DNA of 64,000 nucleotides from Persicaria tinctoria (GCA_037127255.1 JBANSL010000004.1:56088318-56152317), one strand, 5' to 3'. Positions 11,866 to 22,950 are shown, counted from the first letter of the stretch. Made by a program: numbers and translations. Notes: generated by a model not told the origin, from the sequence alone.

Positions 11866-12882
11866 AGGTAAACTGCAGAAAACCACCCCTAAAATAGGTC
11901 AAATTTCTCAAAACAACCCCTTATATACAAAATTACCGAAAACCACCCTTTAAAAGCCCCCCGTTAGCAATCAACCACCTCTGTAAGGTTTCCGTCACTT
12001 TTTCCGTTAAATTTGAGAAACTACATTTAATTCTTATTTTTTTAATGTGTTTTAATATAAATAGGTTGATTAAAACTAAAATAAAACAGTAAAAAGGAAA
12101 ATTGGAAAAGGGAATTACTTCCCCTCCTTCCTTTCATCTTCCTACGCAGTACACACAACGTTCAGGAATTCAACAAATCAAAGGCGACACAGCCGACACC
12201 TAGTAGAAGAAGGAGAAGAAGCCCCACCGCTTGCACTCGACGCCGGAGAAGAAGGAGATCCGATGCGTCTTGCCGCCGACAACCCCAGGTAGCACCGCCG
12301 CCTCCAAGTGCTCCGACGAAGAGCACAGTGGCAAACGACGCCGCCTGGCCCCGAGTCCGGCCCCAAAATCACAACCCACAAAATTGTTCAAATTTGTTGG
12401 GGGGTTTTTTCGATCCAGCAACAAGGATCTCAAATCCATCATCTTCATCATCAAATTCGAACTCTTAAGCACCCAAATTCCAGATCTAGATTTCAAGCAC
12501 CACGAAGAAGCAAGGATGCTTCCTTCCTAAACGACTTATCAACTCTATCAGACCTACCTTGCAGAAAATACCCCTCCTCTTCCTCCGGCGGGGGCGGCGG
12601 TGGCGGCATCTGCACTTTCTGCTCAGAGACCCGCTAACGGAGCTGGTGTGCCCTGAATTCGGCGAACAGAGGTTCTCCTCCTCATGCTCTTACGAAAGCA
12701 GAGAGCTTACAAGGGGCAATATCGTAATTTCAAATATTTAACTAAGATTCTAACAGAGTCTTACAAGGGGTGGTTTTTCGCTAACGGAAGTCCTATAAGG
12801 GGTGGTTTTCGGTAATTAAAAATGTAAGGGGTGGTTTTGAGCAATGTGTCCTATTTAAGGGGTGGTTTTTTGTAGTTTACCT
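11866..12882. mobile_element. Mutator-like element (Pack-MULE candidate)
   Basis: Inverted termini AGGTAAACTGCAGAAAACCA and AGGTAAACTACAAAAAACCA extend about 60 bp. The 9-bp duplication TATCTTATA is perfect on the right (12883-12891); on the left it is split by the later CACTA insertion (8647-8653 plus 11864-11865). Length 1.02 kb, no transposase. The interior (12170-12740) is GC-rich, with open frames unlike the AT-rich surroundings, typical of captured exon sequence. Confidence 0.9.
12170..12740. pseudogene. GC-rich probable captured gene piece within the MULE
   Basis: Overlapping frames on both strands (12231-12530 and 12308-12637 plus; 12200-12496 minus). One ends in a poly-Gly tract followed by ICTFCSETR. 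No family is recognised and the correct strand is uncertain. The composition contrast with the flanks is the main evidence for capture. Confidence 0.4.
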
Positions 12883-12967
12883 TATCTTATATGTTCATAC
12901 TATATGTGTACTATTTTAACTGTTAGTTGTGGTTAGCATTGCTAATATATTATTTCGTTATGAGATA

Positions 12968-13202
12968 CTCCCTCCGTTCCAAAATACATGGTCTTCTACT
13001 TTTCTGCACGCTTTTTAAGGAGCGAAAAACTCTATAAAATATTATTTTTTTAATTAATTTTTTTTAATAATTAGATACTTAGTAGTAATAAGTATCAAAT
13101 AGTATAAAAAATTTAATTAAAAAAATAATATTTTATAGAGTTTTCCGCTCATTAAAAAGCGTGCAAAAAAATAAAAGTCCATCTATTTTGGAACGGAGGG
13201 AG
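12968..13202. mobile_element. Stowaway MITE
   Basis: Inverted ends CTCCCTCCGTTCC, flanked by the TA duplication (12966-12967, 13203-13204). The two halves are complementary along nearly the whole 235 bp, so it can fold into a single hairpin. It is a non-coding Tc1/mariner derivative inserted in the solo LTR. Confidence 0.95.
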
Positions 13203-14997
13203 TATGATATTTCCCCAATTTATTAATATTATGAAATTGTCTAAAAAAAAATATTATTGGGATGTGTATTTGTGATGATTAAATATGTAAGTTGGTAATT
13301 TCGAAATTAGTTGTTGATTTTGGATTTAAATAGAGATTTTGAAAATGGATTTAATTTGGGGCGTTATGTTAATTATATGTTGTTGATAAAGCATTATCTA
13401 AGAGGGTTTCAAGTTCTCGGAAATATCTCTTAAAGGATTTGTTGTTTTGAAAACCAAAATGCCGGAATTATTCTATAATTGGATTTTGAGAGATTTATTA
13501 TAAGGTTTAAATGTTTAATGTTGGATTTGACTAAGTACGATTTCAAAATAATTGTTTTGGATATGAGTTGGCGTAACTTGAGATTTAAGAGTTTGAGAAA
13601 TGAGTTGGAGATATTGTTGGTATGTTTTATCAATGGTTTTGAATGGAAGAATGCATTTGGTTGATGTTGATCAAATCGGAAAGGGTTTTGGAAAATGTTT
13701 TTATCGTCGATTGGTTTTGAGGATATGGAGAACTTGGGTTCAGGTGTGTAAGAATGTTGGTTCGGTAGCTTATGAAAATGTCTTGATGATAGGTGTGTAT
13801 TGCTTTTGGATTGCTTTGGACTTGCATTTGGGCCCTTGCTTGTATTATCCTACTGTTCTGCATCTTTAAGTAAGTTCCCTAGGGGGCTTACTCAGGTTGG
13901 ACACTCATGCCTGTTGTTGCATTTTATGTTAGGAGTTGCATATGCATAAAAGCATGTCATGTAGTATCATGCTAGAATTGCATTGAACTGAGCATGTGGT
14001 TACTATGTGTGCTTGAAACAGAACGGTCATTATCTGTGATAGTCCTAGAGTCTTTGCTAGGGTCATAGGGTAGCCCAGCCTCATCGGGTACCCTGAGTCA
14101 ATCGAGTCTATATGAGCATGATATGATAGACCAGCACCATCGGGCAAGCGATGATGTCGTGGTTTGTGCACCACCACGAGGAAATTGCTATGCTATAGCA
14201 CCGAACTGGCCAGTCTCCGCACTAACGGGAAGGGGTGCAGAGGTAGGAGAGGGATATGCCACTTTACATTGTCTTGGGCCCTTTACAGTATTTCTACACA
14301 TTATTATAACTAGGAGCATGCTAGTGTGTTTGACTTTCGTACTGCATTAGAGCATCTTTATTAGGTATAGCACATACTATGTGGCCTCAGCAAGGACTGT
14401 TGGTCCCGCATGCGTGGCTCGATCTGACTCCTTTCCCCGTTCTTCTTTTAAAGGTATTTTCTGCAGATTTTGAGTGCTTGATGTCTATATGACGGGGTTC
14501 CCTTTTTGTGAATCAAAGAACCTGGATAATTCTCTAACTCGTTATAAATGGTAATCACCCACTTATGATTTGGTTTTGACCCGGCTCTGCCGTGGCACCT
14601 TGTATCTTAATTTTGTTTCCGCATTACTTCTGTTTGAATTGATTTTCGCGATATAGTCCCTAGGACAGGTTAAGGGTACCCAACGACCTTAAGATACTTT
14701 TAGGGTTCGAAATCCCTCTTTATTACTGACCTTAAAAATGAGTTTGAAACCTCGACCCGTACCTGAATTGCAAGATCCGAACAAAGGGTTTCATCCCTTG
14801 AAACGTAAACCGGAAATCATAATTCTGGGCCGTTACACGACCTCTGGATCTTGTAGTTTGTGCCCACTCTTTAGTTGTACAACGGCGACTTGTCCGGATT
14901 GCCCCTTAGGATTTGGATCTGTATGTCCAGGGAGCTTTCCGGATGGTCTTGGGATCTGTGACGCGAGTTGACCCACTTGGATCTTTATGTTCCTCTT

Positions 14998-16096
14998 TCA
15001 GATGTCCATCTTTCCAAACCTTGTGTTGAGGCTATGAAGTTGAGTTTGGATGGCACTGGTGGATTGCTCGTGCTTAGCTTGATTCCTTCTCATCTCGTCG
15101 AGGACTATCTGAAGATCATCTTTCCGCTGGTCCCTTTCTGGATGTCCTGGAGCTCTGTATGGTAAGGGGTTCCTAGGGGCACCTTGGTTCCACTGTGGTT
15201 GATAGAACCGTTGGTCCCCCATATAGCGATTGGGACCCCCTGCGTAGGCCGCTTCTTCATGCATCTCTGTTAGGTGGACTTGCTCCGCATGTGGACACTC
15301 AGTGGTGATGTGCTGGTGTGAACCGCATTCAACGCAAGGCTGGTTAGCAGATAGAAATTTGACTTGCTTGAGGAGCTTGCGATTATGATCTTTGTAGAAT
15401 TGCTTCTTGACGTCGTGATCAATCTCCTAAGAAGGCTCATATAGGGGCATAGATGGGGCTGGCCTTGCATAAGTGTTGTCGTCGTCGTAGGCCACAGGAG
15501 CCCCATAGGTGTTGTCGAAATTGGTGAGCCTTTCGATGGAAGCCCACGCCTCCTGAGGTATTTTGCGTAATTTACTCATATTGCGTGTATTGATTGATAC
15601 TCTCCTTGCTGGGTAAGTCAAGAGAATTGTAGAAAATCTCCTGAATTATATATGGTGGTTGCCCATGTGTAGGGCAGGATCGCAGTAGATCCTTGTATCG
15701 ATCTCATGCTCGTGCCAACGGCTCCTTAGGCTTTTGCTTGAAAGCTGTAATCTTTTATCGAAGGAGCGTTGTCTTGGCAGGAGGAAAGAATTTGTTGAGG
15801 AATGCATTCCTAACCTCTGCCCATGTAGTGAGAGATCGCTTCAGCCCAGAGAGCCACTTCAATGCTACCCCTGCAAGATACCAGCGAAAAGCTTTTAGTC
15901 TAACATATTCAAGATTTGCGCCTTCACCAATAGTTTGGCACATATCAGCAAAAGTAGTAATATGAGCGAGAGGGCATTCATTAGGTCTTCCTTCAAAAGG
16001 ATTCTTTTTAATTTCAGAAGGAAAGGAAGTGCGAATTTCAAAATTATTAGGAGGGATTAGAATAGCCAATTCAGGCACTATAAGAGTCGGGTGCAT
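14998..16096 (-). pseudogene. Athila-1 gag region
   Basis: Three minus-strand pieces. 15755-16096 carries the retrotransposon gag core (WLSGLKRSLTTWAEVRNAFL, then NKFFPPAKT). 15427-15621 carries a linker beginning MTYPARRVSINTRN. 14998 to about 15345 begins with a CX2CX4HX4C zinc knuckle (CVECGSHQHITTEC, about 15293-15334), followed by a Pro/Arg-rich tail with PQWNQGAPRNPLPYRAPG. The frames are interrupted between pieces. Gag would form the cytoplasmic virus-like particle and bind RNA through the knuckle. The PBS and 5' LTR lie immediately upstream; the protease continues across the inserted solo LTR. Confidence 0.85.
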
Positions 16097-16410
16097 GTAA
16101 TCCTTAGCAGTGGTGGGATATAGGGTGAGCTCAGCCTGAGCCTGCCTCCTCTGTGCTTCTTCCCGATCAGCGCGTGCTCTCTCACCGGTGAGAGCAGTAT
16201 TGTTGGCTAATAGCTCTTTCTAAAGCCTCTCGATCATCTCAGCTTGTGTTTCTACGGTCGCCATGACTCTTTTCAGTTTAGAGTGGATGCGTAGAAGGCA
16301 TTCCGGATCGTCTAAGGTGTCAAACTCAGGTGTTTGACCAGAACAACGCATACACCTGCAAAAGAAAACTCAAGGAAAACGTGAAATAAAGCTACCTAAG
16401 GCGCGAATGA

Positions 16411-16433
16411 TCGATTCCCCAGCAACGACACCA
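16411..16433 (-). other. Primer binding site of Athila-1 (tRNA-Asp type)
   Basis: The minus strand reads TGGTGTCGTTGCTGGGGAAT, differing at two bases from the Athila/tRNA-Asp primer site (TGGCGTCGTTGCCGGGGA in form). It lies 6 bp from the LTR end at 16440. Confidence 0.85.
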
Positions 16434-16439
16434 ATTTGT

Positions 16440-18311
16440 TGATAGGAGGAAATCGAGACTTGCAATTAAAATATAAATAAGATAAAGCAAACCGATTCCG
16501 TTCCGAGCAAATAATACAAGACTCCCTCCCGTTGCAGCAAAAGGAAATGAGGTTCGATCCTCGAGGAAGCGGGTCAGCCGATCTCAAATAGCCATCAAAT
16601 CACGTCCAGAAATCGACTCCGGAAGTACTCCACCTCGAGTAGGTAGTAGTCGACAGGGGCCAACACAGTCGAATTCGAGCAAGCAGAAGGCACTGGAGTA
16701 GTCGACGTCGACCAGTTTCCTCGACGTTGAGTAGCCTGTTCGTCTCGAGTACCTGCAAAATCAAAACCAACAATCAATCTCTTGATCGAGTAATTAGTAG
16801 TTGACGTCGACCAAAGTGGTCAATGTCGAGTAGTACCGCATAAAATAACTAGGTTGACAGAATTAGAATTGTAAACAGATTAAAATAAAAACTTTCAAGA
16901 CCGCGGTTTGCAACAACGATAACCAAACATGCATAAGGCAAGATAAATATATATAATCATGCAAATCACATCAAATGATCAAGCTTTTGCCTTCTCCAAC
17001 AATTAGACAACTCTTTCAAATAACCCTAATTGTGTCTACCAATTTCATATTTATAATCCAAGTGGTTAACCTGAATCTCTATTAACTAGGTAATAAACAT
17101 AATAAAGATAATGGATGATCAAAACATAATAAATATCGAATCCTTACCTCAAGGATGCAGGGCTATCGTCGGGCTCACCCCGACCCTAGAAGTTTGGTAG
17201 ACTACTCACGCCTCATCATAGCGAAACACATCAATAATAAAAGGAAACTAAATTGCATTAAATCAAATAAAAACTTACAACCGATCGAAGTCAAATCTGC
17301 TCTCGTAATACTTCACTCCTCTCGGCCTAAGCTCTCTAACTCCTACCTTTTCGAATGTAAATAGTGTGTGGAATAGAATGAATAAAAACCAGCCCCTAGG
17401 GTCTTATTTATAGTATTCAATCCCCGCTATTCAAGGAAAGAATATCATATCTATATCTCAAACTATCTATCTAAAGCCATAAGATAAAATTTGGAAATAA
17501 AAACAAATAAATCTCTACGGAACTATATCTAAATTGGATAAATCTTCTCTCGCTTGATAGATCTTTACTTGATGTTGATAGAATGTCACATATCTTCACT
17601 TGCAAGTAATCCACATAGCTTGGACTCCACTCGATTTCGACTCGGATTGGCCCAGAAGAGTACTCGACATCGAGTTATCTACTCGACGTCGAGTAGGTAA
17701 TTCGTGTACTCCTCATGATGTGCTCGAGCTCGCCTAGATTGGTGGACTCGACGGGTACTCGACATCGAGTAATCTACTCGACGGGTACTCGACATGGAGT
17801 AATCTACTCGACGTCGAGTAATTCTGTGCTGATCGAGTGGTCAGCTGCTTGTCTCATGCTCGACTGGGTCGAATTTGACCAAAGTACTCGACATCGACCA
17901 AAGTGGTCGACGTCGACTAGTCATGTCAGCTTTCAGCATTCTGCATCCGTGTTGAAACGCACTTTCCCGAGTCCTCGTTTGTCGGATTCACGCATATGAG
18001 TATGCGTTGGAAAGCTCTTTTTGAGGGCTACAACTATTATGTAGACATCAAAACTTGATTCAGAATGATGAATGGAGAAAAAGTGGGCTTTTCTACAGCT
18101 GCACCATCTTTAGCTTCTTCATGACTTTTCTTTAAGCTCTAAAGTGCGTCCGATTTCTGCGAAATTAAACAAGAACTAGTGTAGATCTCCATAATTGGAC
18201 AATAAGCATAAAATACACAGAAATTTTGTACTATTCTAACCCAAATGTATGAAATGCATACATAAATCATTATAAAAGTCAATATAAAACATGTCAATTA
18301 GGCGCACAACA
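16440..18311 (-). repeat. 5' LTR of Athila-1
   Basis: On the minus strand it starts TGTTGTGCGCC (18311) and ends CCTCCTATCA (16440), next to the PBS. It aligns along its length with the LTR at 61607-63358. It carries a TATA-like ACTATAAATAAG (about 17410) in minus orientation, palindromic CTCGACGTCGAG clusters (16620-16835, 17640-17925), and the conserved block CATATGAGTATGCGTTGG plus AAAGCTCTTTTTGAGG (17990-18030). No clear target duplication was found at its outer edge, where a MITE begins. Confidence 0.8.
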
Positions 18312-18313
18312 TA

Positions 18314-18494
18314 TGGTTACCTCTTGGTCAAATTGGTAATTGAAATAAGGAAGAATAAAATTAATTTTGTAAGAAAAGTTAGAATGAGAGGGTAATGATT
18401 AAATTTTTTAACAATATATCTTTAATTATAATTGGCACACATTCATTTCATTTCCTTTCTCTTTATCTTTCCAAAATTTCAACCAAACGAGCCT
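18314..18494. mobile_element. Tourist-like MITE, copy A
   Basis: Runs from GGTTACCTC to ACCAAACGAGCC and is the inverted counterpart of the copy at 58610-58801. They share GTAAGAAAAGTTAGAATGAG-like and GGTAATGATTAAATTTTTTA-like stretches and the AAACGAGCC end. The GGCTCGTTTGGT terminus is typical of Harbinger/Tourist MITEs. Confidence 0.65.
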
Positions 18495-18981
18495 TCTTTG
18501 CGTATAAATGTAAACTTGCGTAGATATACTATATATATATATATGGGGTTAGGTCTAGTGTTAACAACCCTTAATGTGTTTTGTGTTAACAAATCTGGAC
18601 CCTTTATTGTGATGAAATGGAGAGTTGAGATTAATCCATTTTTTCCTTATTTATTTTATTTAAAAAAGTGTGGGTCCCATTGCTAATTTGGTGTTTAACC
18701 GTGTGTTGCAATATTTAAGCGTGTGCGTTGTAATTTTTGTTTCTTTTTTTTAACCGTAATACCTTGTTAGATATTTTTTGCCAGTAATTATTCATTAAAT
18801 TGATCGTTATTATTCATTTGTAAAGAGGAGTTATCGTTTATATAATAACAAAAGGGTTGGTCAATTTTGCAACTATTCACCAGGTTGATAGTAATTATTC
18901 GTTACGTCGATAGTAATTATTCGTTAAGTCGATAGTAATTATTCGCTAGGTTCAAAGAGTATGTAAATGTAATTCTTGATT

Positions 18982-19330
18982 TCCCACATCTAATTACCCA
19001 AATACAAATGAATAATTCCTTATTATCATCGAATAGTGACTATGAACTTGTTGAATAGTTGATAAATTCATGAATAATTTTACACAGAGTTTGAATTTCA
19101 AGAAACCCACATCTATTTACCGATATACAAATGAATAATTCTGTATTATCAACGAATAGTAACTCTTAACTTGCCGAATAGTCGATAAATTCACGAGCTT
19201 GAATTCCAAGAAACCTACCTCTAATTTCCCTTATACATATGAATAATTTCTAATTATCAACGAATAGTTACTCTGAACTTGTCGAATAGTTATTTCAATT
19301 GGAACGAATAAAATATCTCACATATAAACG
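18982..19330. repeat. Degenerate tandem repeat, about 110-125 bp units
   Basis: Three units begin near 18982, 19106 and 19214, with C-C-C-A-C-A-T-C-T then AAATGAATAATT, AACGAATAGT, AACTTG and CGAATAGT blocks in the same order. Flanking sequence (18790-18960 and 19330-19600) holds further diverged TAATTATTCGTT words. Confidence 0.65.
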
Positions 19331-19649
19331 AATAGTTCTTCGCAATTCAACGAATAGTTTTTTTGTTTCAACGAATAACATATCAATTGACCTTTTAAAT
19401 TTCGAAAACTACAAATTCATAATCAATACTCCGTACTTACAATTTATATGAATAATATTTCAAATTACAATGAATAATGTTCAAATCTGAAATCTCTAAT
19501 CGATATTTAAGATTTCTATGGATAATACTTCAAATTTCTAAGAATAATACTAAAATCTCTAAATAATGTCTCAAATTTCTATGAATAATAACTCTAATTC
19601 CATTAATTGGCATGGAAAACAACCAAATCTTCTAGAGCAGAATGATGAA

Positions 19650-20160
19650 ATATTGTGAGGCTAGCTGATATGGACCGGCCACTGTATACCTTTTGCAAGG
19701 AGCGGATTCAAGGGTTTCACTTGTTGTAAAAGACTCGATCTCTTTAGAAATTGGTAGATCTATTACCTGTTGCAATAAAGAATCGGATCTGGGTTCAATC
19801 CTCTATAGTGAAAGACTACGACCACAAGAAAACAAACCGGAATAGTACTCCGATGAATGTATGGGGGTTATCGGAGCGGTTTCGCCTGCTATTTGGGTCA
19901 CCGATGACAACAAAAGGAGGGTCCGTCGACTGTTTCCGCCTTCGATTGAAGCTTCATCGGATGCAAGCTTCAACTCGACAGAAATCTTCCATGCTAGCGG
20001 TTGCTCTCAACTTCCGGTCAGGTCGAACAAGGCGAACGAGAACGAGAACGAGACCGAGACCGTAAGTTGAACAAGAACGAGGCGGAGCTTGGATCTTAAT
20101 TCGTTGAGATGGAGAAAGAGATAATAGATTGGGTAGGGTTTTTAACACGCGCGCCAGTAG
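19650..20160. other. GC-richer segment in element X, no gene assigned
   Basis: A 104-codon plus frame (19751-20065) ends in Arg/Thr-rich low-complexity sequence produced by a GAGAAC/GAGACC hexanucleotide repeat (20034-20062). No domain recognised. It may be captured coding or leader sequence. Confidence 0.3.
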
Positions 20161-20184
20161 GGATGGGTTGGGTGTGTAAGTGGG

Positions 20185-21110
20185 TTATTTTTTAGAGGGA
20201 TTTTGTTCAAATGGACCTTTAAGCATATTTGGTTAGCTAGATAGGCCCATTAATTGTTTTTTTAGCATGCTTAGCCCATTAATTGTTTTTTTAGCTTGCT
20301 TAGCCCTCTTGACCGGTCAACCCATTTTGATGCCAACTTTTTTTTTTTGATGCCAATTTTTTTTTTTTTTTTTTTGATGCCAACTTTTTTTTTTTAAGTG
20401 ATGCCATATTTTACCGTTTTGATGCCAACATTTTGTGGTGACAATTTTATATAATTGATGGCATAAGAGCTTAAAACGTGGAATCAAAATATTGTCACCT
20501 TATTGTCACTTTTCTAATGAAATGATTGGATGACTTTTTTTTTAATGCCACTTTTTTAAAACATTGATGACATTTTTTGTGATGTCATATTTTACCGTTT
20601 TGATGCCAAAATTTTATTACATTTTATTTTCACTCTGATGCCACTTTTCTAATTAAATTATTGGATGACACTTTTTTTAAACTTTGATGACATTTTTTGT
20701 TTACTCTAATGTCACGTTGACCATTGATGCCATTTTGAAAAATTTGTATCACATTAAAGAAAAAAATGTCATCAAAAATACTACTTTGAAAAAATATCAT
20801 CAAAAATATGGCATCACGGTAAAAAAAATATTATCAAAAAATTGACATAAAAAAGTGGCATCAAAGTGAAAATAAAATATAGTAAAATTTTGGCATCAAA
20901 ACGGTAAAATATGGCATCACTAAAAAAAAAATTGGCATCAAAAAAAAAAAAAAAAAAGTTGGCATCAAAATGGATTGGTCAACGTTGACCATTGACCAAC
21001 CCACCCTATTGGGAAGGGGGATAGGGCAAAACTAATTAAATTGATTTATGGGTTAGGTGACTAATTGGATATTTAAAAAAGGCCCAGTACCAAAATCACC
21101 CTATTTTTTA
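20185..21110. repeat. Foldback with TGATGCCA/TGGCATCA arms
   Basis: Left arm about 20185-20640 and right arm about 20790-21110 are inverted copies. Outer ends ATTTTTTAGAGGGATTTTG and CAAAATCACCCTATTTTTTA match, as do the GGTCAACCCATTTTGATGCC and GGCATCAAAATGGATTGGTC blocks. The arms are built from repeated TGATGCCA words alternating with T-runs. It is a hairpin-forming, non-coding element nested in element X. Confidence 0.75.
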
Positions 21111-21556
21111 TGGGCCCCAATGATTTTTTAATATAAATTGGAAAAAAATCAGATTTAATCTAAGCCATCCATTTTGCTTTGATCAAAGGATCAGATTTGT
21201 TAACACAAAACATAATAAGGCTGGTTAACATTTGATTCATATTATATATATATATTATATTAGCTATAATATTTTTCATATAAATATGTGCATACATAGA
21301 CTTGGCTGGATTCGAATCACTGCTATTCGATGTATGACGATGCGGCTTCAGACACACACACTGACACTGCACCCATCCAAACACAAACAAATTAAGGGCT
21401 CTTCCTTACTATATATTATCTAGATATACTATCAATCCCAAGCCAGAATATTATCGATCTAGCTAATCAAGGGAGATAACAATTAATATATAACAATTAG
21501 CGGGTTAATTGTTAATCTCCTTGATTGTAACTGTACATATAAAAACAAAAATGAAA

Positions 21557-22412
21557 TTAAGCATGAACCACCTTCCCATGTGGAAGCCTAACTCTGAACA
21601 CATGCTCCTCCCCAGTGGCCTCATCCACCTTGACAACCCAACCCCCCTTCCTCCCAAACCCACCACCATAACCGCACCTCCCACCGCCCGCCGCCCCTCT
21701 CTCTTTTCCGGTCACCCGAGTTATCAGCAGCCCTCCTCCAATCGGCAACAATTGTGTCTCAGTCTTCATCTTCATCCCTCCGCAACTCGACCTCCAAGAC
21801 CCTGCGCGGAACGCGTTTTGACCTAATACAATCAAGCCCTTCTTCCCGCCCCCATGGAGTGCCAGTCTTTGCACGGCCTGGAGGATCCTCTCGTGGCTCT
21901 CGAGATTGCAGTCGACTAGCACGAAATCGGCTTCGCTGTAGTCGCTAGCTATCAGGGATCGGGCGTCGCCCACCACGCACTCCACTTGCTTGAACGCGTT
22001 GAAAACGGCTTCGTCTTCCTCTTCGACTTCGTCTTCTTTTAGGGTTTGGGGGAGGATGCAGACCACACGGCCGCCTGTCTGGTGGGCGGCTGCCACCAGG
22101 GCCAAGATGGCGGATGTGGTGGCCCCCGTGACCGGGCTTCCGGCACAAGCAATGACCATCAGCTGGGAGTTGTTACCAGCCGCAATGGCGGATATAAACT
22201 CGGACACATCTGGCTGGTGGTCTCTTGCTTTATTTCCCTGCCCAAAAGTAAGCATTTCATTGCCGTTAACAAAAATTGAAATCAAAGATATAACTATTAA
22301 TGAAAATAAATGTGTTAAGATGGAGTGCATATATGATATGTATGCTTACCATTTGTAGGGTTGTAAGGTAGGCATTGGTTGCATTTTCGGCTGACCAGTT
22401 GCAGTGTGCCAT
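21557..22412 (-). CDS. DUF1442 family protein, two exons
   Basis: Intact host gene. Exon 1 (22350-22412) starts ATG and encodes MAHCNWSAENATNAYLTTLQ plus Met. A phase-0 intron (22238-22349, GTAAG...GGGCAG) joins it to exon 2 (21557-22237). Total 247 residues, stop TAA. The plant DUF1442 family (about 220-250 residues, often annotated as SAM-dependent-methyltransferase-like) starts with the same WSAENAT-AYL motif. It continues with EFISAIAAGNNSQLMVIACA, a Rossmann-like core (FVLVDCNLESHERIL), NAFRAGSWR, LPIGGGLLITRV, and the C-terminal GWVVKVDEATGEEHVFRVR. Catalytic activity has not been shown for the family as far as I know. An acidic EVEEEDEA loop (about residue 102) and a Gly-rich insert before the C-terminus vary between members. 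It stands alone, with transposons on both sides. Confidence 0.93.
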
Positions 22413-22499
22413 CTTTGTTGATGAGTAAGTTGAAGTAGGAGTTGAGTTAAGGTGTAATTAGTTGGATGTGATGAAGTTTTGAGTTGTGGAAGGAAAGTG

Positions 22500-22520
22500 T
22501 GGGAAGTTAAGTATATATAC
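22500..22520 (-). promoter_or_regulatory. TATA box of the DUF1442 gene
   Basis: The minus strand reads TATGTATATATACTTAA, about 90-105 bp upstream of the start codon, leaving room for a leader of about 60-70 nt. No other TATA-like run lies closer. Upstream of it only about 240 bp of ordinary promoter remain before the inserted solo LTR. Confidence 0.55.
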
Positions 22521-22911
22521 ATATGAGAATCAAAGAGTGGTATAGGAGGAGGAGACATGAAAGGTATGGTGGTCCATACCTTTTAAATTTGCCCTTATAA
22601 TTTTAAGAGAATCTTGTGACCCACATCACATCTTGTGTTTATTTTTTTTTGGAAGGCTTCGTAGAGAGTGGAATGACTTGGTGAGTTTTATTGGAATGTG
22701 GTTGTCCAAAATATTGTGATTGCTTAAATAATATATAAGGTTGGTGGGTACGTTACTTCTGTAACACCCCCTTTTTTAATCCGAGGGAATGCTACAGCGC
22801 CAGTGATTACGCGGACTTTAATGTCTTTGTAACCATCTAAGGCTTATAGGGACATGCAACCATGCTTCCATAAACAAGATGATAATAAGAGATTTGCAAC
22901 GGAAGCCTTAT

Positions 22912-22917
22912 ATTTAA

Positions 22918-22950
<33 letters not shown>
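22912..22950. repeat. (TAAA)n microsatellite
   Basis: About nine TAAA units inside the solo LTR. Confidence 0.9.

Larger units (their letters stand above)
7205..14837 (+). mobile_element. Solo LTR of a large Gypsy-type element, carrying nested transposons
   Basis: Starts TGTAAAGACTG, ends GGGCCGTTACA, and is flanked by the 5-bp duplication CGACC (7200-7204 and 14838-14842), which joins Athila-1 sequence on both sides. After subtracting the nested CACTA, Mutator-like and Stowaway insertions it is about 3.16 kb, a length typical of chromovirus-type LTRs. A TATA-like GATATTTAAATTT (about 7500) followed by a CT-rich leader (7525-7600) suggests plus orientation. The last 250 bp resemble the end of the LTR at 41679-43796 (shared GAATTGCAAGATCCGAA). 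Short open frames within it have no recognised domain. Confidence 0.8.
5604..18311 (-). mobile_element. Athila-type Ty3/Gypsy element without RT and integrase (Athila-1)
   Basis: Minus-strand order: 5' LTR (16440-18311), primer site (16411-16433), gag (16096-14998), protease (6891-6280), polypurine tract (5693-5681) and a 3' LTR remnant (5604-5665). Only about 590 bp separate the end of the protease frame from the polypurine tract, so reverse transcriptase, RNase H and integrase are absent. The copy would depend on proteins in trans. It is split by a solo LTR (7205-14837, duplication CGACC) between protease and gag. The primer site and the gag type indicate the Athila lineage. Confidence 0.75.
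18545..21241. mobile_element. Large terminal-inverted-repeat element in TA repeats (element X)
   Basis: Left end GGGGTTAGGTCTAGTGTTAA and right end (reverse complement) ATGAATCAAATGTTAACC are parts of inverted repeats alignable over about 150 bp (shared GTGTTAACAAATCTG, AATGGA, GGGNCCCAT). Both sides are flanked by TA-rich repeats. The interior holds an approximately 120-bp degenerate tandem array, a GC-richer segment (19650-20150) and a nested foldback. No transposase is seen. The superfamily is undecided (Mutator-like is possible). Confidence 0.65.
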
